A stretch of DNA of 64,000 bases from Cryobacterium adonitolivorans (GTDB lineage: Bacteria > Actinomycetota > Actinomycetes > Actinomycetales > Microbacteriaceae). Location: the NCBI RefSeq assembly GCF_004402695.1, contig NZ_SOFL01000049.1, forward strand, positions 17,059 to 81,058, given 5' to 3'. The translations under genes and the position numbers were made by a program. The notes under the pieces were generated by a model that worked only from the letters and a program-made list of their open reading frames with translations, had not been told where the DNA came from and made no database searches. Below, piece after piece: positions 43,503-52,336 of the stretch (position 1 is the stretch's first letter; each line of letters starts with the position of its first letter).

Positions 43503-44309
43503 TCAGGCCCACTTCCTGATGGCCCACTTTTCGAACACGCCCAGGATGGCGTCGGTGAGCTTGCCGAGCAGCGCGAGCAGGATGATGGCGAGCAGGATGC
43601 GGTCGATGCGGCCGTTGGTGCCCGATATCGCGAGCAGGAAGCCCAGCCCCATCGACGCGCCGAGTAGCTCGGCGGCCACCAGGAACAGCCAAGCCTGGGC
43701 GAGCGCGAGACGCAGCCCGGAGATCACCGAGGGGATCACCGCGGGCAGCTGCACGGCCGTGAACAGCCGCACCCCGCGCAGCCCGAAGGCGCGGCCGGCC
43801 TCCACGAGCTGGCGGTCCACGTGCCGCAACGCCTGCGCGACCGTCGTGTAGACCGGGAAGAAGGCGCCGATGGCGACGAGGGTGATCTTGGATTCCTCGC
43901 CGTACTTGAGCCAGATGATCAGCAGGGGAACCCAGGCCAGCGACGGGACGGCGCGGATGGCACCGAGGGTGGGCGCTAAGAGCACGTCGGCGGCGCGGGA
44001 GAGCCCCACCAGCGACCCGGCGGCCAGGCCCAGTGCGGCACCGATGGCGAAACCGATAAGCACCCGCTGGGTGGAGATGGCGACGTAGAGGGTGAGCTCG
44101 CCGCGGTCGAACAGGTCGACGGCGGCGATCCAGACCATGGCCGGCGACGGCAGCTGGGAGATGGAGACGAGGCCGAGGGCCGTGGTGAGTTGCCACGCGA
44201 TGAGGATCAGCACCGGCAGGAGCAGCCCGCCCACGACGCGTACGCTGCGCCGCGACGTCAGCGGCCGCCGCACGGCGGGCGCCGTGTTCGGGGCGATGGT
44301 CTCGGTCAT
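43503..44309 (-). CDS. ssuC: SsuC-like ABC transporter permease
   Basis: A 268-residue permease of the SsuC/TauC/NrtB type with about six hydrophobic segments. Seen: LAPTLGAIRAVPSLAWVPLLIIWLKYGEESKI and the coupling loop EAGRAFGLRGVRLFTAVQLPAVIPSVISGLRLAL. It should import an aliphatic sulfonate, taurine or a related anion with the adjacent binding protein and ATPase. No sulfonate monooxygenase gene is in the window, so the substrate remains open. Confidence 0.86.
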   Translation of the reverse strand: MTETIAPNTAPAVRRPLTSRRSVRVVGGLLLPVLILIAWQLTTALGLVSISQLPSPAMVWIAAVDLFDRGELTLYVAISTQRVLIGFAIGAALGLAAGSLVGLSRAADVLLAPTLGAIRAVPSLAWVPLLIIWLKYGEESKITLVAIGAFFPVYTTVAQALRHVDRQLVEAGRAFGLRGVRLFTAVQLPAVIPSVISGLRLALAQAWLFLVAAELLGASMGLGFLLAISGTNGRIDRILLAIILLALLGKLTDAILGVFEKWAIRKWA

Positions 44310-44405
44310 CGGGGCCTTCCGTGCGGGGTTGGTGTGGCGGTGAATCGGCTGCGGTGAACCGGATGCCGGGGCGGCCTGCGTACGGCCGCCCCGGCATGCG
44401 GCGGG

Positions 44406-45455
44406 CTACTCGACGACCGTCGGGTCGGCCTTCGTGGCGAAAGTGTCGTTCACGATGGTGTCGAGAGCGTCGTCGACCTGGCTCTGCTCGAGCACGTCGC
44501 CGGTCTTGACGAAGATCGGGCCGATCGTTGTGAGCACGTCGATCTGGGCGTTACCGGGGATGTTGTCGACGCCGAGGTTGGAGCGTTCAGTGATGACCTT
44601 GGTGGCGACAGCGAGGTCGAGGCCGGCTACGTCGGCGAGGATCTGTGCGGTCTCCTCCTCGTTCTCGAGAGCCCAGGCGCGGGCGTGCTCGTAGACGTCG
44701 ACGACGGTCTGGGCCACATCCGGCTTCTCGGTGATGAAGGACTCGGTGGCGTTGAGGAAGCCGTAGCTGTTGAAGTCGACGTTGCGGTAGGCGAGCTCCG
44801 CACCGGCGGCTTCGGCACCGGCCATGATCGGGTCGAGTCCGGCCCAGGCGTCGACCGAGCCGTTCTGCAGGGCGGCCCAGCCGTCGGCATGCTGCAGGTT
44901 CTGCACGGTGACGTCGTCCAGGCCGAGGCCGGCCTCTTCGAGCGACTGCAGCAGGAAGAAGTACGGGTCGGTGCCCTGGGTGGCGGCGATCTGCTTGCCC
45001 TTGAGGTCTTCGACGGAGCCGATGTCGGAGCCGTCCGGAACGACCAGCGCGGCCCACTCTGGCTGTGAGTAGATGTCGATGACCTGGATCGGCGAGCCGT
45101 TGGAGCGGGCCAACAGCGCGGCGGAGCCGGCGGTGGAACCGACGTCGATGGCGTTGGCGCGGAGGGCCTCGTTGGCCTTGTTCGAGCCGGCGGACTGCAC
45201 CCAGTTGACCGTGATCTCCTGATCGGCGAGGGCCTCTTCGAGCCAGCCCTGTTCCTTGATCACCAGGCTGAGCGGGTTGTAGGTGGCGAAGTCGATGTTG
45301 AGCGTTCCGCCTTGGGTGACAATGCCGGTGGCGGCGTCGGTGCTGACGGCGGCCTCGGCGGCGGGCTGGTTCTCACCGGCCACGCAGCCGGTGAGCAGCA
45401 GGGCTGCGGCCGCGGCGGAAGCGATCAGGGCGGTGGCGGTGAAGCGATTCTTCAT
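44406..45455 (-). CDS. ssuA: SsuA-like substrate-binding lipoprotein
   Basis: A 349-residue NMT1/SsuA-family binding protein. Seen: signal peptide with lipobox LLLTGC at residue 24, then LNIDFATYNPLSLVIKEQGWLEE, GSNKANEALRANAIDVGSTAGSAALLA, and LKGKQIAATQGTDPYFFLL. It lies between the ATPase (93-base gap upstream) and the permease (96-base gap downstream), completing an SsuABC-type transporter. Confidence 0.87.
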   Translation of the reverse strand: MKNRFTATALIASAAAAALLLTGCVAGENQPAAEAAVSTDAATGIVTQGGTLNIDFATYNPLSLVIKEQGWLEEALADQEITVNWVQSAGSNKANEALRANAIDVGSTAGSAALLARSNGSPIQVIDIYSQPEWAALVVPDGSDIGSVEDLKGKQIAATQGTDPYFFLLQSLEEAGLGLDDVTVQNLQHADGWAALQNGSVDAWAGLDPIMAGAEAAGAELAYRNVDFNSYGFLNATESFITEKPDVAQTVVDVYEHARAWALENEEETAQILADVAGLDLAVATKVITERSNLGVDNIPGNAQIDVLTTIGPIFVKTGDVLEQSQVDDALDTIVNDTFATKADPTVVE

Positions 45456-45548
45456 GTCGGGTCTCTCGTTGGGTGCGGGGTTTGGGAGGGGGAACGGGTA
45501 TCCATGCTGTGGATGTGATGCGGTGGAACGGTGAGGGGGCCGGGCCGG

Positions 45549-46538
45549 TCAGTACGGGAAGTGCGGGATGTTGGTGCTCGAGGCGACGCCGCGGGCGTCG
45601 CCGTGACGGTCGATGCCGAGGCCCGCGAGCAGGCGCCCGCGCAGCTCGGCGAGTTCCGCCGAGCCGCGGTCGCGGGGCCGGTTGCCGGGCACGGTGAGTT
45701 CCTGCACGATCGTGGCGCCGAAAGTCGTGGCGCCGGGTGCCCGTGCATTTCCGTCTGCCCGCGTGCCCCCGGCATCCGTCGTGGCCGGCTCCTGACCGAG
45801 CAGGATGATGCGGTCGGCCAGTTGCAACGCCTCGTCGACGTCGTGGGTGACGAGCAACACCGTGGTGGGGGCGGCGGCGTGCACGTCCAGGAGCAGATCC
45901 TGCATCTTGAGCCGGGTGAGGGCATCCAGCGCGCCGAACGGTTCGTCGAGCAGCAGCACGCCGGGGTTGCGCGCCAGTGCACGGGCCAGCGACGTGCGCT
46001 GGGCCATGCCGCCGGAGATCGCGGCTGGCCGGTGCCCGGCGAAGGCCGTGAGGCCCACGAGTTCGAGCAGCTCGGCGACACGGGCACGGCCGGCCTCGCG
46101 CGCGGTGCCGCGCGGCAGGCCGAGGGACACGTTGGCGGCCACCGTACGCCAGGGCAGCAGGCGGGGCTCTTGGAACCCCACCGCGCAGCGCGTGTCGAAG
46201 GCGGTGGTGGGCGAGCCGTCGATCTGTACCGAGCCGGTGCTGGGGGAGTCCAGCCCGCCGGCGATGCGGAGCAGGGTGGACTTGCCGCAGCCGCTGGTGC
46301 CGAGGATCGCGAGGACCTCGCCGGCGCGCACCGTGAGCGACACGTCGCGCAGCACCGGGCGGGCGGCGACGGATGCCACGGTGCCGGCGCTCGGCGCGAA
46401 GGTGCGCCCCAGCCCGGCGAATTCCACGGCGAGGGCCGCTTTGGCGCCCGACGGCCCGGCGGCCAGGCTGCGCGCCGACCCGCCGCCGAGCGCCGCAGCC
46501 CGGCGGGCGACGGTGCTCGTGGTGGTGCTGGCAGACAT
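45549..46538 (-). CDS. ssuB: SsuB-like ABC transporter ATP-binding protein
   Basis: A 329-residue ABC ATPase of the SsuB/TauB/NrtD type. Seen: Walker A LGTSGCGKSTLLR (about residues 79-91), Q-loop GFQEPRLLPWRTV, signature AISGGMAQR, Walker B VLLLDEPFGALD and H-loop VTHD. Residues 1-60 are an Ala/Ser-rich extension, and a C-terminal tail of about 75 residues follows the ATPase core. ATG 46538 is the start; the frame is open upstream across the divergent SDR region but carries no family sequence there. Confidence 0.87.
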   Translation of the reverse strand: MSASTTTSTVARRAAALGGGSARSLAAGPSGAKAALAVEFAGLGRTFAPSAGTVASVAARPVLRDVSLTVRAGEVLAILGTSGCGKSTLLRIAGGLDSPSTGSVQIDGSPTTAFDTRCAVGFQEPRLLPWRTVAANVSLGLPRGTAREAGRARVAELLELVGLTAFAGHRPAAISGGMAQRTSLARALARNPGVLLLDEPFGALDALTRLKMQDLLLDVHAAAPTTVLLVTHDVDEALQLADRIILLGQEPATTDAGGTRADGNARAPGATTFGATIVQELTVPGNRPRDRGSAELAELRGRLLAGLGIDRHGDARGVASSTNIPHFPY

Positions 46539-46570
46539 GGGCGTCCGATCGGTTGGAGGTCGAAGTTTTC

Positions 46571-46621
46571 TCGACGCTATCCAGCCGCGCGCCCTGGCGC
46601 ACGCCCTCCTGAAACGCAACG
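46571..46621 (-). promoter_or_regulatory. Bipartite element upstream of ssuB shared with acs
   Basis: Minus strand: CGTTGCG (46621-46615) then TAGCGTCGA (46579-46571), 33 bases before the start. The same pair precedes acs. It sits in the short divergent region shared with the SDR gene. Confidence 0.35.
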
Positions 46622-46691
46622 TAGCAATTGGGCGTCGGGCGCGCGGGCGGGGCCGCCGGGGTTCACAGCCAGGACTTGGGATGATTGACCC

Positions 46692-47528
46692 ATGACTCGA
46701 ACCGTTTCCGGAGCCCGCGTGCTGATCACTGGCGCCGCCATGGGCATGGGCCGCCTCTACGCCGAGCGGGCTGTCGCCGAGGGTGCCAGGGCCGTGATCC
46801 TGTGGGACCGGGACGCCGCCGCGCTCTCGGCCACCGCCGCCATCCTCACCGAGCGCGCGAGCAGCGCCACCCAGATCGCCCCCTACGTCGTGGACATCGC
46901 CGACCTGGGCGCAATCGCGCAGACCGCCCAGCGGGTGCGCACCGAGGTGGGCAACCCCGACATCGTGATCAACAACGCCGGCATCGTGCGCGGTTCGTTC
47001 TTCTGGGAGCACGACAACGGCGACGACACCCGTTCCACGATGCAGGTGAACGCCCTGGCCCCGATGTACATCACCCGGGAGTTCTTGCCCGCCATGATGC
47101 GCAACCCGTACCGCGAATCACGCATCGTCAACATCGCCTCCGCCGCCGGGATGCTCTCCAACCCGCGGATGAGCGTCTACGCGGCCTCGAAGGCCGCCGT
47201 GATCACCTGGAGCGATTCGCTGCGCCTCGAGCTCGCGCAGCAGGGCTTCGACCAGGTTCGGGTGAGCACTATCGCGCCCAGCTACATCTCCACCGGCATG
47301 TTCGACGGCGCCCGCGGGCCGCTATTCACCCCCGTGATGACCCCGGAGTACGTGGTCAACCGGGTCTGGCGGGCGATGCTCGCCGGCTCGCCCCAGCTGT
47401 TGATGCCGTGGACCGTGGGTTTCTCCAAGAAGCTGCGCGGCGTGCTGCCTTTGGCCGCCTGGGATGCCGTGGCCGGCCGGGTATTCGGTGTGTACACGTC
47501 GATGGACACCTTCGTCGGGCGTCGCTGA
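46692..47528 (+). CDS. Short-chain dehydrogenase/reductase
   Basis: A 278-residue classical SDR. Seen: ARVLITGAAMGMGRLYAERAV (NAD(P) motif), DIVINNAGIV, the catalytic IASAAGM Ser region, and YAASKAAVITW with the active Tyr and Lys. The C-terminal 50 residues (LMPWTVGFSKKLRGVLPLAAW) may form a membrane-associated helix, as in SDR-superfamily DHRS-like enzymes. Substrate unknown. It is divergent from ssuB. Confidence 0.86.
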   Translation: MTRTVSGARVLITGAAMGMGRLYAERAVAEGARAVILWDRDAAALSATAAILTERASSATQIAPYVVDIADLGAIAQTAQRVRTEVGNPDIVINNAGIVRGSFFWEHDNGDDTRSTMQVNALAPMYITREFLPAMMRNPYRESRIVNIASAAGMLSNPRMSVYAASKAAVITWSDSLRLELAQQGFDQVRVSTIAPSYISTGMFDGARGPLFTPVMTPEYVVNRVWRAMLAGSPQLLMPWTVGFSKKLRGVLPLAAWDAVAGRVFGVYTSMDTFVGRR

Positions 47529-47566
47529 CCCGATCAGCGCGAGCCGCTCCCGCGTGAGCCGCGGCC

Positions 47567-47643
47567 GCGACTTGCCCCGTTTCGGACGAGATGCCCCGGT
47601 GTGGCGGAGCAACTCGTCCGCAGGTGGGCAACTCGGCGAATTA
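47567..47643. repeat. 77-base intergenic repeat, copy A (left of ribose operon)
   Basis: It is alignable over its full length with 53720-53798 (57 of the first 70 positions identical by eye). The sequence folds on itself: GGACGAG.TGC pairs with GCA.CTCGTCC inside an outer GCGA.TTGCCC/GGGCAA.TCGGC pair, so it is a nested hairpin. It lies between the SDR gene and the ribose promoter. Confidence 0.7.
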
Positions 47644-47681
47644 CACGGTCCGCTTGACCCGCTCCGGTTGACACGGTCCGG

Positions 47682-47710
47682 TTGACACGTCTTGTCGCGC
47701 GACGTACCAT
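47682..47710 (+). promoter_or_regulatory. Sigma-70-type promoter of the ribose operon
   Basis: TTGACA at 47682-47687, exactly 17 bases, then TACCAT at 47705-47710. This is a strong match to the housekeeping consensus. A second TTGACA 14 bases upstream (47668-47673) comes from a tandem repeat of CCGGTTGACACG. The double operator begins at the last base of the -10. Confidence 0.75.
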
Positions 47711-47737
47711 GGAAACGATTCCATGGAAACGATTCCA
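47710..47737. promoter_or_regulatory. Double LacI-family operator of the ribose operon
   Basis: TGGAAACGATTCCA occurs twice without a gap, at 47710-47723 and 47724-47737. Each is a near-palindrome with the central CG pair typical of LacI-family sites (TGGAAACGTTTCCA type). The centres are 14 bases apart and the first overlaps the -10 and start point, so bound repressor would block transcription. Confidence 0.85.
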
Positions 47738-47797
47738 CGAGAGTCCGGAGAGCATTACAGCACCAGCACCAACGCACGCACACACAAGGGAGTGGCT

Positions 47798-48850
47798 GTG
47801 GAAGCCGTAACGATCAAGGAAGTCGCCGCACTCGCTGGCGTCTCGGTGGGCACGGCCTCCCGGGTCCTGTCGGGCAACCCGGCTACCTCGGCCGACACCC
47901 GCGAACGCGTCGCCGCCGCGGCCGCCGAGCTGGACTACCAGCCCAACGCCCAGGCCCAGGCCCTGCGCTCCACCCGGTCCAACTCCCTCGGCCTGCTGGT
48001 ACCGGATGTGCGCAACCCGTTCTTCGCCGACCTCGCGCACGCCGCAGAGCAGGCCGCCCTCTCGGCCGGCTACGTCACCCTGCTCGGCAACGCCAACGAG
48101 CAGGGCGACCAGCAGGACCGCTACCTGGACACCCTCATCTCCCGCCGCGTCGACGGGGTGATCGTCGCCCCCGTCGGTGACGACGGCGGCCGGCTGCGCG
48201 CCCTGATCGAACGCAAGGTTCCCACGGTTCTCGTGGACCGCACCGTTCCCGGTCTCGACCTGCCCAGCGTCACCACCGACAGCGAGGCCGGCATCCGCCA
48301 GGCCGTGCAGCACCTCGCCGAACAGGGCCACACCCGCATCGGCTACATCTCGGGCCCGCAGGCCACTTCCACCGGCCGGGACCGTTTCGCGGCCTTCACC
48401 CGCGCCGTCGCCGAAGCCGGCCTCAGCCAGGACCCCGAGCTGGTCTACTTCGGCGACTACCAGGCCGCCAGCGGCTCGGCCGGCGTGCACGCCCTGATGG
48501 AACTCACGAACCCGCCCACCGCGCTGCTGGCCGCCGACAGCCTGATGGCCGTCGGCGCCATCAGCATCCTGCACAAGCTCGGCAAGCGCATCGGCACCGA
48601 CATCGCCCTCGTCGCCTTCGACGACATCGAGTGGTTCGCGCTGCTCAACCCGGCGCTGAGCGTGATCGCGCACAGCGTCGAGGACATGGGTCGGATCGCC
48701 ATCGAACTCCTGCTGCAGGTGATCGCGGGCCAGGCCCCCGAGTCGGTCGTGCTGCCCTCCGAACTGATCGTGCGGGCCTCCTCGGCCATGCCGATCCGCC
48801 CCATGCCGATCCTCCCCACGACGCAGACTGAGCAAAGGAGCCAGCAATGA
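47798..48850 (+). CDS. rbsR: LacI-family repressor of the ribose operon
   Basis: A 350-residue LacI protein: helix-turn-helix VTIKEVAALAGVSVGTASRVLSGN at residues 4-27, hinge ALRSTRSNSLGLLVPDVRNPFF, then a periplasmic-binding-like sugar domain. It is the first gene of the operon and overlaps rbsA by four bases, so it represses its own operon through the tandem operator; ribose or a ribose derivative would be the inducer (inference). GTG 47798 is preferred, with AAGGGAG upstream, over GTG 47792. Confidence 0.9.
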   Translation: MEAVTIKEVAALAGVSVGTASRVLSGNPATSADTRERVAAAAAELDYQPNAQAQALRSTRSNSLGLLVPDVRNPFFADLAHAAEQAALSAGYVTLLGNANEQGDQQDRYLDTLISRRVDGVIVAPVGDDGGRLRALIERKVPTVLVDRTVPGLDLPSVTTDSEAGIRQAVQHLAEQGHTRIGYISGPQATSTGRDRFAAFTRAVAEAGLSQDPELVYFGDYQAASGSAGVHALMELTNPPTALLAADSLMAVGAISILHKLGKRIGTDIALVAFDDIEWFALLNPALSVIAHSVEDMGRIAIELLLQVIAGQAPESVVLPSELIVRASSAMPIRPMPILPTTQTEQRSQQ

Positions 48851-50352
48851 CCGTCCACCCCCTGATCACCCTGCAGAACGTGACCAAGACCTTCGGCCAG
48901 GTGACCGTGATCCAGGACGTCACCGTCAGCGTCTACCCCGGCCAGGTGCAGGTGCTGCTCGGCGAGAACGGCGCGGGCAAGTCAACCCTGATCAAGATGG
49001 TCGCCGGCGTCTACCAGCCCGACGGCGGCCAGATCCTCGTCGACGGCACCGTGACCACCCTGCCCACCACCCGCGCCGCCGAGGAACACGGCATCGCCAC
49101 CATCCACCAGGAACTCAACCTCGTGGCCACCATGAGCGTGGCCGAGAACGTGATGCTCGGCCGGATGCCCACCAAGCTCGGCATGGTCGACCGCAAGGAG
49201 CTCCGCCGCCAGGCCCGCGCGGCACTGGCGCTGATCGGCCTCGAGATCGACGTCGACACCCCGGTCGGCGAGCTCGGCATCGCCCGGCAGCAGCTCGTCG
49301 AGATCGCCAAGGCCCTCAGCATCAACGCCCGAGTTCTCATCCTCGACGAACCCACCGCCGCGCTCACCCGCCACGAAACCCAGGCCCTGTTCGCGGTCAT
49401 GGCTGACCTCCGCCGGCGTGGTGTCGGCATGCTCTTCATCAGCCACCACCTCGACGAGATCGCCGAGGTCGGCGACACCGTCACCGTCATCCGCGACGGC
49501 CACTTCATCGCCGAGGTCCCCGCATCCACCCCAGAAGACGAGCTGGTCAAGCTGATGGTCGGCCGCAGCATCGAGGACCAGTTCCCGCGCCGCGCCGACG
49601 AGACGCCGGCGCTCACCGAGGTGCTCACGGTCACCAACCTCACCAGCGCCGGCCACTTCGACGACATCAGCTTCACCGTGCGCGCCGGCGAGGTGCTCGG
49701 TATCGCCGGGCTCGTCGGAGCGGGCCGCACCGAACTGATCCGCGCCATCGCCGGCGCCGACAAGTACGACAGCGGCTCCGTCGCCGTGCGCGGCGCGCAG
49801 CTGCCCAAGGGCGACATCCAGGCGGCCATCCGGGCCGGCGTCGGCCACGTGCCCGAAGACCGCAAGGGTCAGGGACTGGTGCTGGACGCCTCGGTCAACG
49901 ACAACCTCGGCTACGCCACTCTCGCCTCCAGCGCCCGGTTCGGCCTCGCCGACTTCACCGGCCAGCGCCGCCGCGCCGAGGCCGTCGCCGCGAAGCTGCG
50001 CATCCGGATGCACACCATCGACCAGCCGATCCGCTCACTCTCCGGCGGCAACCAGCAGAAAGCGGTCTTCGGCCGGTGGATCATCGCCGCCTCGACCGTG
50101 CTGCTGCTGGACGAACCGACCCGAGGCGTCGACGTGGGCGCCAAGGTCGAGATCTACGAACTGATGAACTCGATCACCGCAGCCGGCGGAGCCATCGTCA
50201 TGGTCTCCAGCGAACTGCCCGAGATCCTGGGCATGAGCGACCGCATCCTCGTCATGCGCGACGGCCGCCTGGCCGGCGAGCTGAGCGCAGCGGATGCCAC
50301 CCAAGACACCGTCATGACTCTTGCTGCCCGCTCCGGTGCCGCGCAGCGCTGA
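48847..50352 (+). CDS. rbsA: Ribose ABC transporter ATP-binding protein
   Basis: A 501-residue double ATPase. The first half has Walker [14 protein letters not shown] (about 38-50), Walker B VLILDEPTAALT and ISHHLDEIAEV; the second half has the variant loop GIAGLVGAGRTELIRAIAG, signature SLSGGNQQKAVFGRW and LLLDEPTRGVDVG. This is the RbsA/MglA family, with one canonical and one degenerate site. It powers sugar uptake through RbsC. ATG overlaps the repressor stop (ATGA). Confidence 0.94.
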   Translation: MTVHPLITLQNVTKTFGQVTVIQDVTVSVYPGQVQVLLGENGAGKSTLIKMVAGVYQPDGGQILVDGTVTTLPTTRAAEEHGIATIHQELNLVATMSVAENVMLGRMPTKLGMVDRKELRRQARAALALIGLEIDVDTPVGELGIARQQLVEIAKALSINARVLILDEPTAALTRHETQALFAVMADLRRRGVGMLFISHHLDEIAEVGDTVTVIRDGHFIAEVPASTPEDELVKLMVGRSIEDQFPRRADETPALTEVLTVTNLTSAGHFDDISFTVRAGEVLGIAGLVGAGRTELIRAIAGADKYDSGSVAVRGAQLPKGDIQAAIRAGVGHVPEDRKGQGLVLDASVNDNLGYATLASSARFGLADFTGQRRRAEAVAAKLRIRMHTIDQPIRSLSGGNQQKAVFGRWIIAASTVLLLDEPTRGVDVGAKVEIYELMNSITAAGGAIVMVSSELPEILGMSDRILVMRDGRLAGELSAADATQDTVMTLAARSGAAQR

Positions 50353-50372
50353 AACCGAAGGAACTCAAAACC

Positions 50373-51344
50373 ATGTCCACGACCACGCTCGCGCCCACCC
50401 GACGCTCCTTCGACTACAAGACCTTCCTGGCCAACAACGGCGCCCTGGTCGGCCTGGTGGTGCTCTGCATCGCGCTCGTCATCGCCACGCCGGACTTCCT
50501 GACCGGCCAGAACCTGCTCAACATCGGCATCCAGGTGTCGACCGTGGCGGTGCTCGCCTTCGGCATGACATTCGTCATCGTCGCCGGCGGCATCGACCTG
50601 TCGGTCGGCGCCGTCGCGGCACTCTCGGCCATGGCCTCCGGTTGGTTCTTCGTCAGCGCCGGAATGCCCGGCTGGGTGGCGCTGCTCGGTGGCCTCGCCG
50701 TCGGGCTCCTCGCCGGCATCGTCAACGGTGCCGCGAACGCCTACGGCAAGCTGCCCTCCTTCATCGCCACCCTGGCCATGCTCAGCGTGGCCCGCGGACT
50801 CACCCTGGTGATCTCCGACGGCCGGCCGATCAAGACCGCCGCGGAGGTATCGTTCCTCGGCGGCAACATCGGCCCCGTGCCGATGCCTATCGTGATCCTG
50901 GTCCTGGCCGCGCTGGTCGCCTCCTTCATCCTCAACCGCACCGTGCTCGGCCGCTCCATGTACGCCGTCGGCGGCAACGCCGAGGCCGCCCGGCTCTCCG
51001 GGCTGCCGGTCAAGCGCATCATCGTCACGGTCTTCGCCCTGGCCGGCCTCTTCGCGGCGCTGGCCGGACTGCTCCTGGCCGGCCGCCTGGACTCCGCCCA
51101 GCCCCAGGCCGCCGCCGGCTACGAACTGGATGCCATCGCCGCCGTCGTCATCGGCGGGGCCTCGCTCTCCGGTGGGCTCGGCAAGATCTCCGGCACCTTC
51201 ATCGGTGCCCTGGTGCTCGTCGTCATCCGCAACGGCCTCAACCTGCTCAACGTGTCCTCGTTCTGGCAGCAGGTCGTCATCGGCCTGGTCATCGCCCTCG
51301 CGGTGGGCGCCGACGTGCTGCGCCGCAAGACCCGCAACAGCTGA
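50373..51344 (+). CDS. rbsC: Ribose ABC transporter permease
   Basis: A 323-residue permease of the RbsC/MglC family with about nine to ten hydrophobic segments. Seen: FGMTFVIVAGGIDLSVGAV, the family signature, and VVIGGASLSGGLGKISGTFIGALVLVVIRNGLNLLNV. ATG 50373 is 20 bases after the rbsA stop with AAGGA upstream; the frame is open further left inside rbsA but carries no family sequence there. Confidence 0.93.
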   Translation: MSTTTLAPTRRSFDYKTFLANNGALVGLVVLCIALVIATPDFLTGQNLLNIGIQVSTVAVLAFGMTFVIVAGGIDLSVGAVAALSAMASGWFFVSAGMPGWVALLGGLAVGLLAGIVNGAANAYGKLPSFIATLAMLSVARGLTLVISDGRPIKTAAEVSFLGGNIGPVPMPIVILVLAALVASFILNRTVLGRSMYAVGGNAEAARLSGLPVKRIIVTVFALAGLFAALAGLLLAGRLDSAQPQAAAGYELDAIAAVVIGGASLSGGLGKISGTFIGALVLVVIRNGLNLLNVSSFWQQVVIGLVIALAVGADVLRRKTRNS

Positions 51345-51391
51345 CCCCCTCCCCGTTTCTCCGTCCCGCCCCACCCAACAAAGGAACCACA

Positions 51392-52336
51392 ATGAAGTCA
51401 TCCTCCTTTCGCCGCATCGCCGCCGTCACCGCCACGGCCGCACTGATCCTCGCCGGAACCACAGCCTGCGGCCGCGGGAGCGGTGACCAGGCCAGCGGGC
51501 CGAAGGTCGTGCTCGCGATCTCCACGCTGAACAACCCGTTCTTCGTCGAACTTCGCGACGGCGCCCAGGCCGCCGCCGACGAGGCCGGCGTCGACCTCTA
51601 CATCGTCGACGCCCAGAACGACTCGGCCACCCAGGCCAACCAGCTGGCCACGGCCGCCGCCGGCAGCACCAAGGCCGTCATCGTCAACCCGGTCGACTCC
51701 GATGCCGCCAGCGCTTCGGTGAACACGCTGACCGCAGCGAACATCCCGGTCGTCGGCGTCGACCGCACGGTCAACGACGCGGACCTGACCTCCCTGGTCG
51801 CCAGCGACAACGTCGCTGGCGGCAAGCAGGCCGCCGACGAGCTCGCCGCGGCGATGGGAGAGAAGGGCACCGTCATCTCCCTGCAGGGAGTGTCCGGCAC
51901 CTCCGCCAGCCGCGACCGCGGCGCCGGTTTCGACGAGGGCATCGCCGCCTACCCCGACATCACCGTCGTCGCCGAGCAGACCGCGAACTTCGACCGCGCC
52001 TCCGCCCTCGACGTCACCACCAACCTCCTGCAGGCCAACCCCGGCGTCACCGGCATCTTCGCCGAAAACGACGAGATGGCCCTCGGCGCCATCCAGGCGC
52101 TGGGCGACCGCGCCGGCTCTGAGGTCATGGTGGTGGGCTTCGACGGCACGTCGGATGGCCTGACCGCCATCTCGGACGGCTCCCTCTACGCCACCGTCGC
52201 CCAGCAGCCCGCCGAACTCGGCAAGCTCGCCATCGAACTGGCTGTCAAGGCCATCAACGGTGACAAGGTCGAAGCGACCGTTCCCGTCGAGGTCGTGTCC
52301 GTCACGAAGACGAACGTGGGCGACTTCTCCAAGTGA
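51392..52336 (+). CDS. rbsB: Ribose-binding lipoprotein
   Basis: A 314-residue sugar-binding protein. Seen: a signal peptide ending in a lipobox-like LAGTTAC at about residue 26, VVLAISTLNNPFFVELRDGAQAAA, IVNPVDSDAAS, VVGVDRTVND, FAENDEMALGAIQALG and MVVGFDGTSDG, matching RbsB. It is anchored outside the membrane and hands ribose to RbsC. CAAAGGAACCACA precedes the ATG. Its stop overlaps the rbsK start by four bases. Confidence 0.94.
   Translation: MKSSSFRRIAAVTATAALILAGTTACGRGSGDQASGPKVVLAISTLNNPFFVELRDGAQAAADEAGVDLYIVDAQNDSATQANQLATAAAGSTKAVIVNPVDSDAASASVNTLTAANIPVVGVDRTVNDADLTSLVASDNVAGGKQAADELAAAMGEKGTVISLQGVSGTSASRDRGAGFDEGIAAYPDITVVAEQTANFDRASALDVTTNLLQANPGVTGIFAENDEMALGAIQALGDRAGSEVMVVGFDGTSDGLTAISDGSLYATVAQQPAELGKLAIELAVKAINGDKVEATVPVEVVSVTKTNVGDFSK

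Noticed and set aside
43503..46538. Nitrate/cyanate (NrtABC) transporter as an alternative for the SsuABC-type genes
   Set aside because: The sequences cannot exclude it, but no nitrate or cyanate enzyme is nearby and the binding protein is a single-domain lipoprotein of the SsuA type; kept as SsuABC-like with open substrate.
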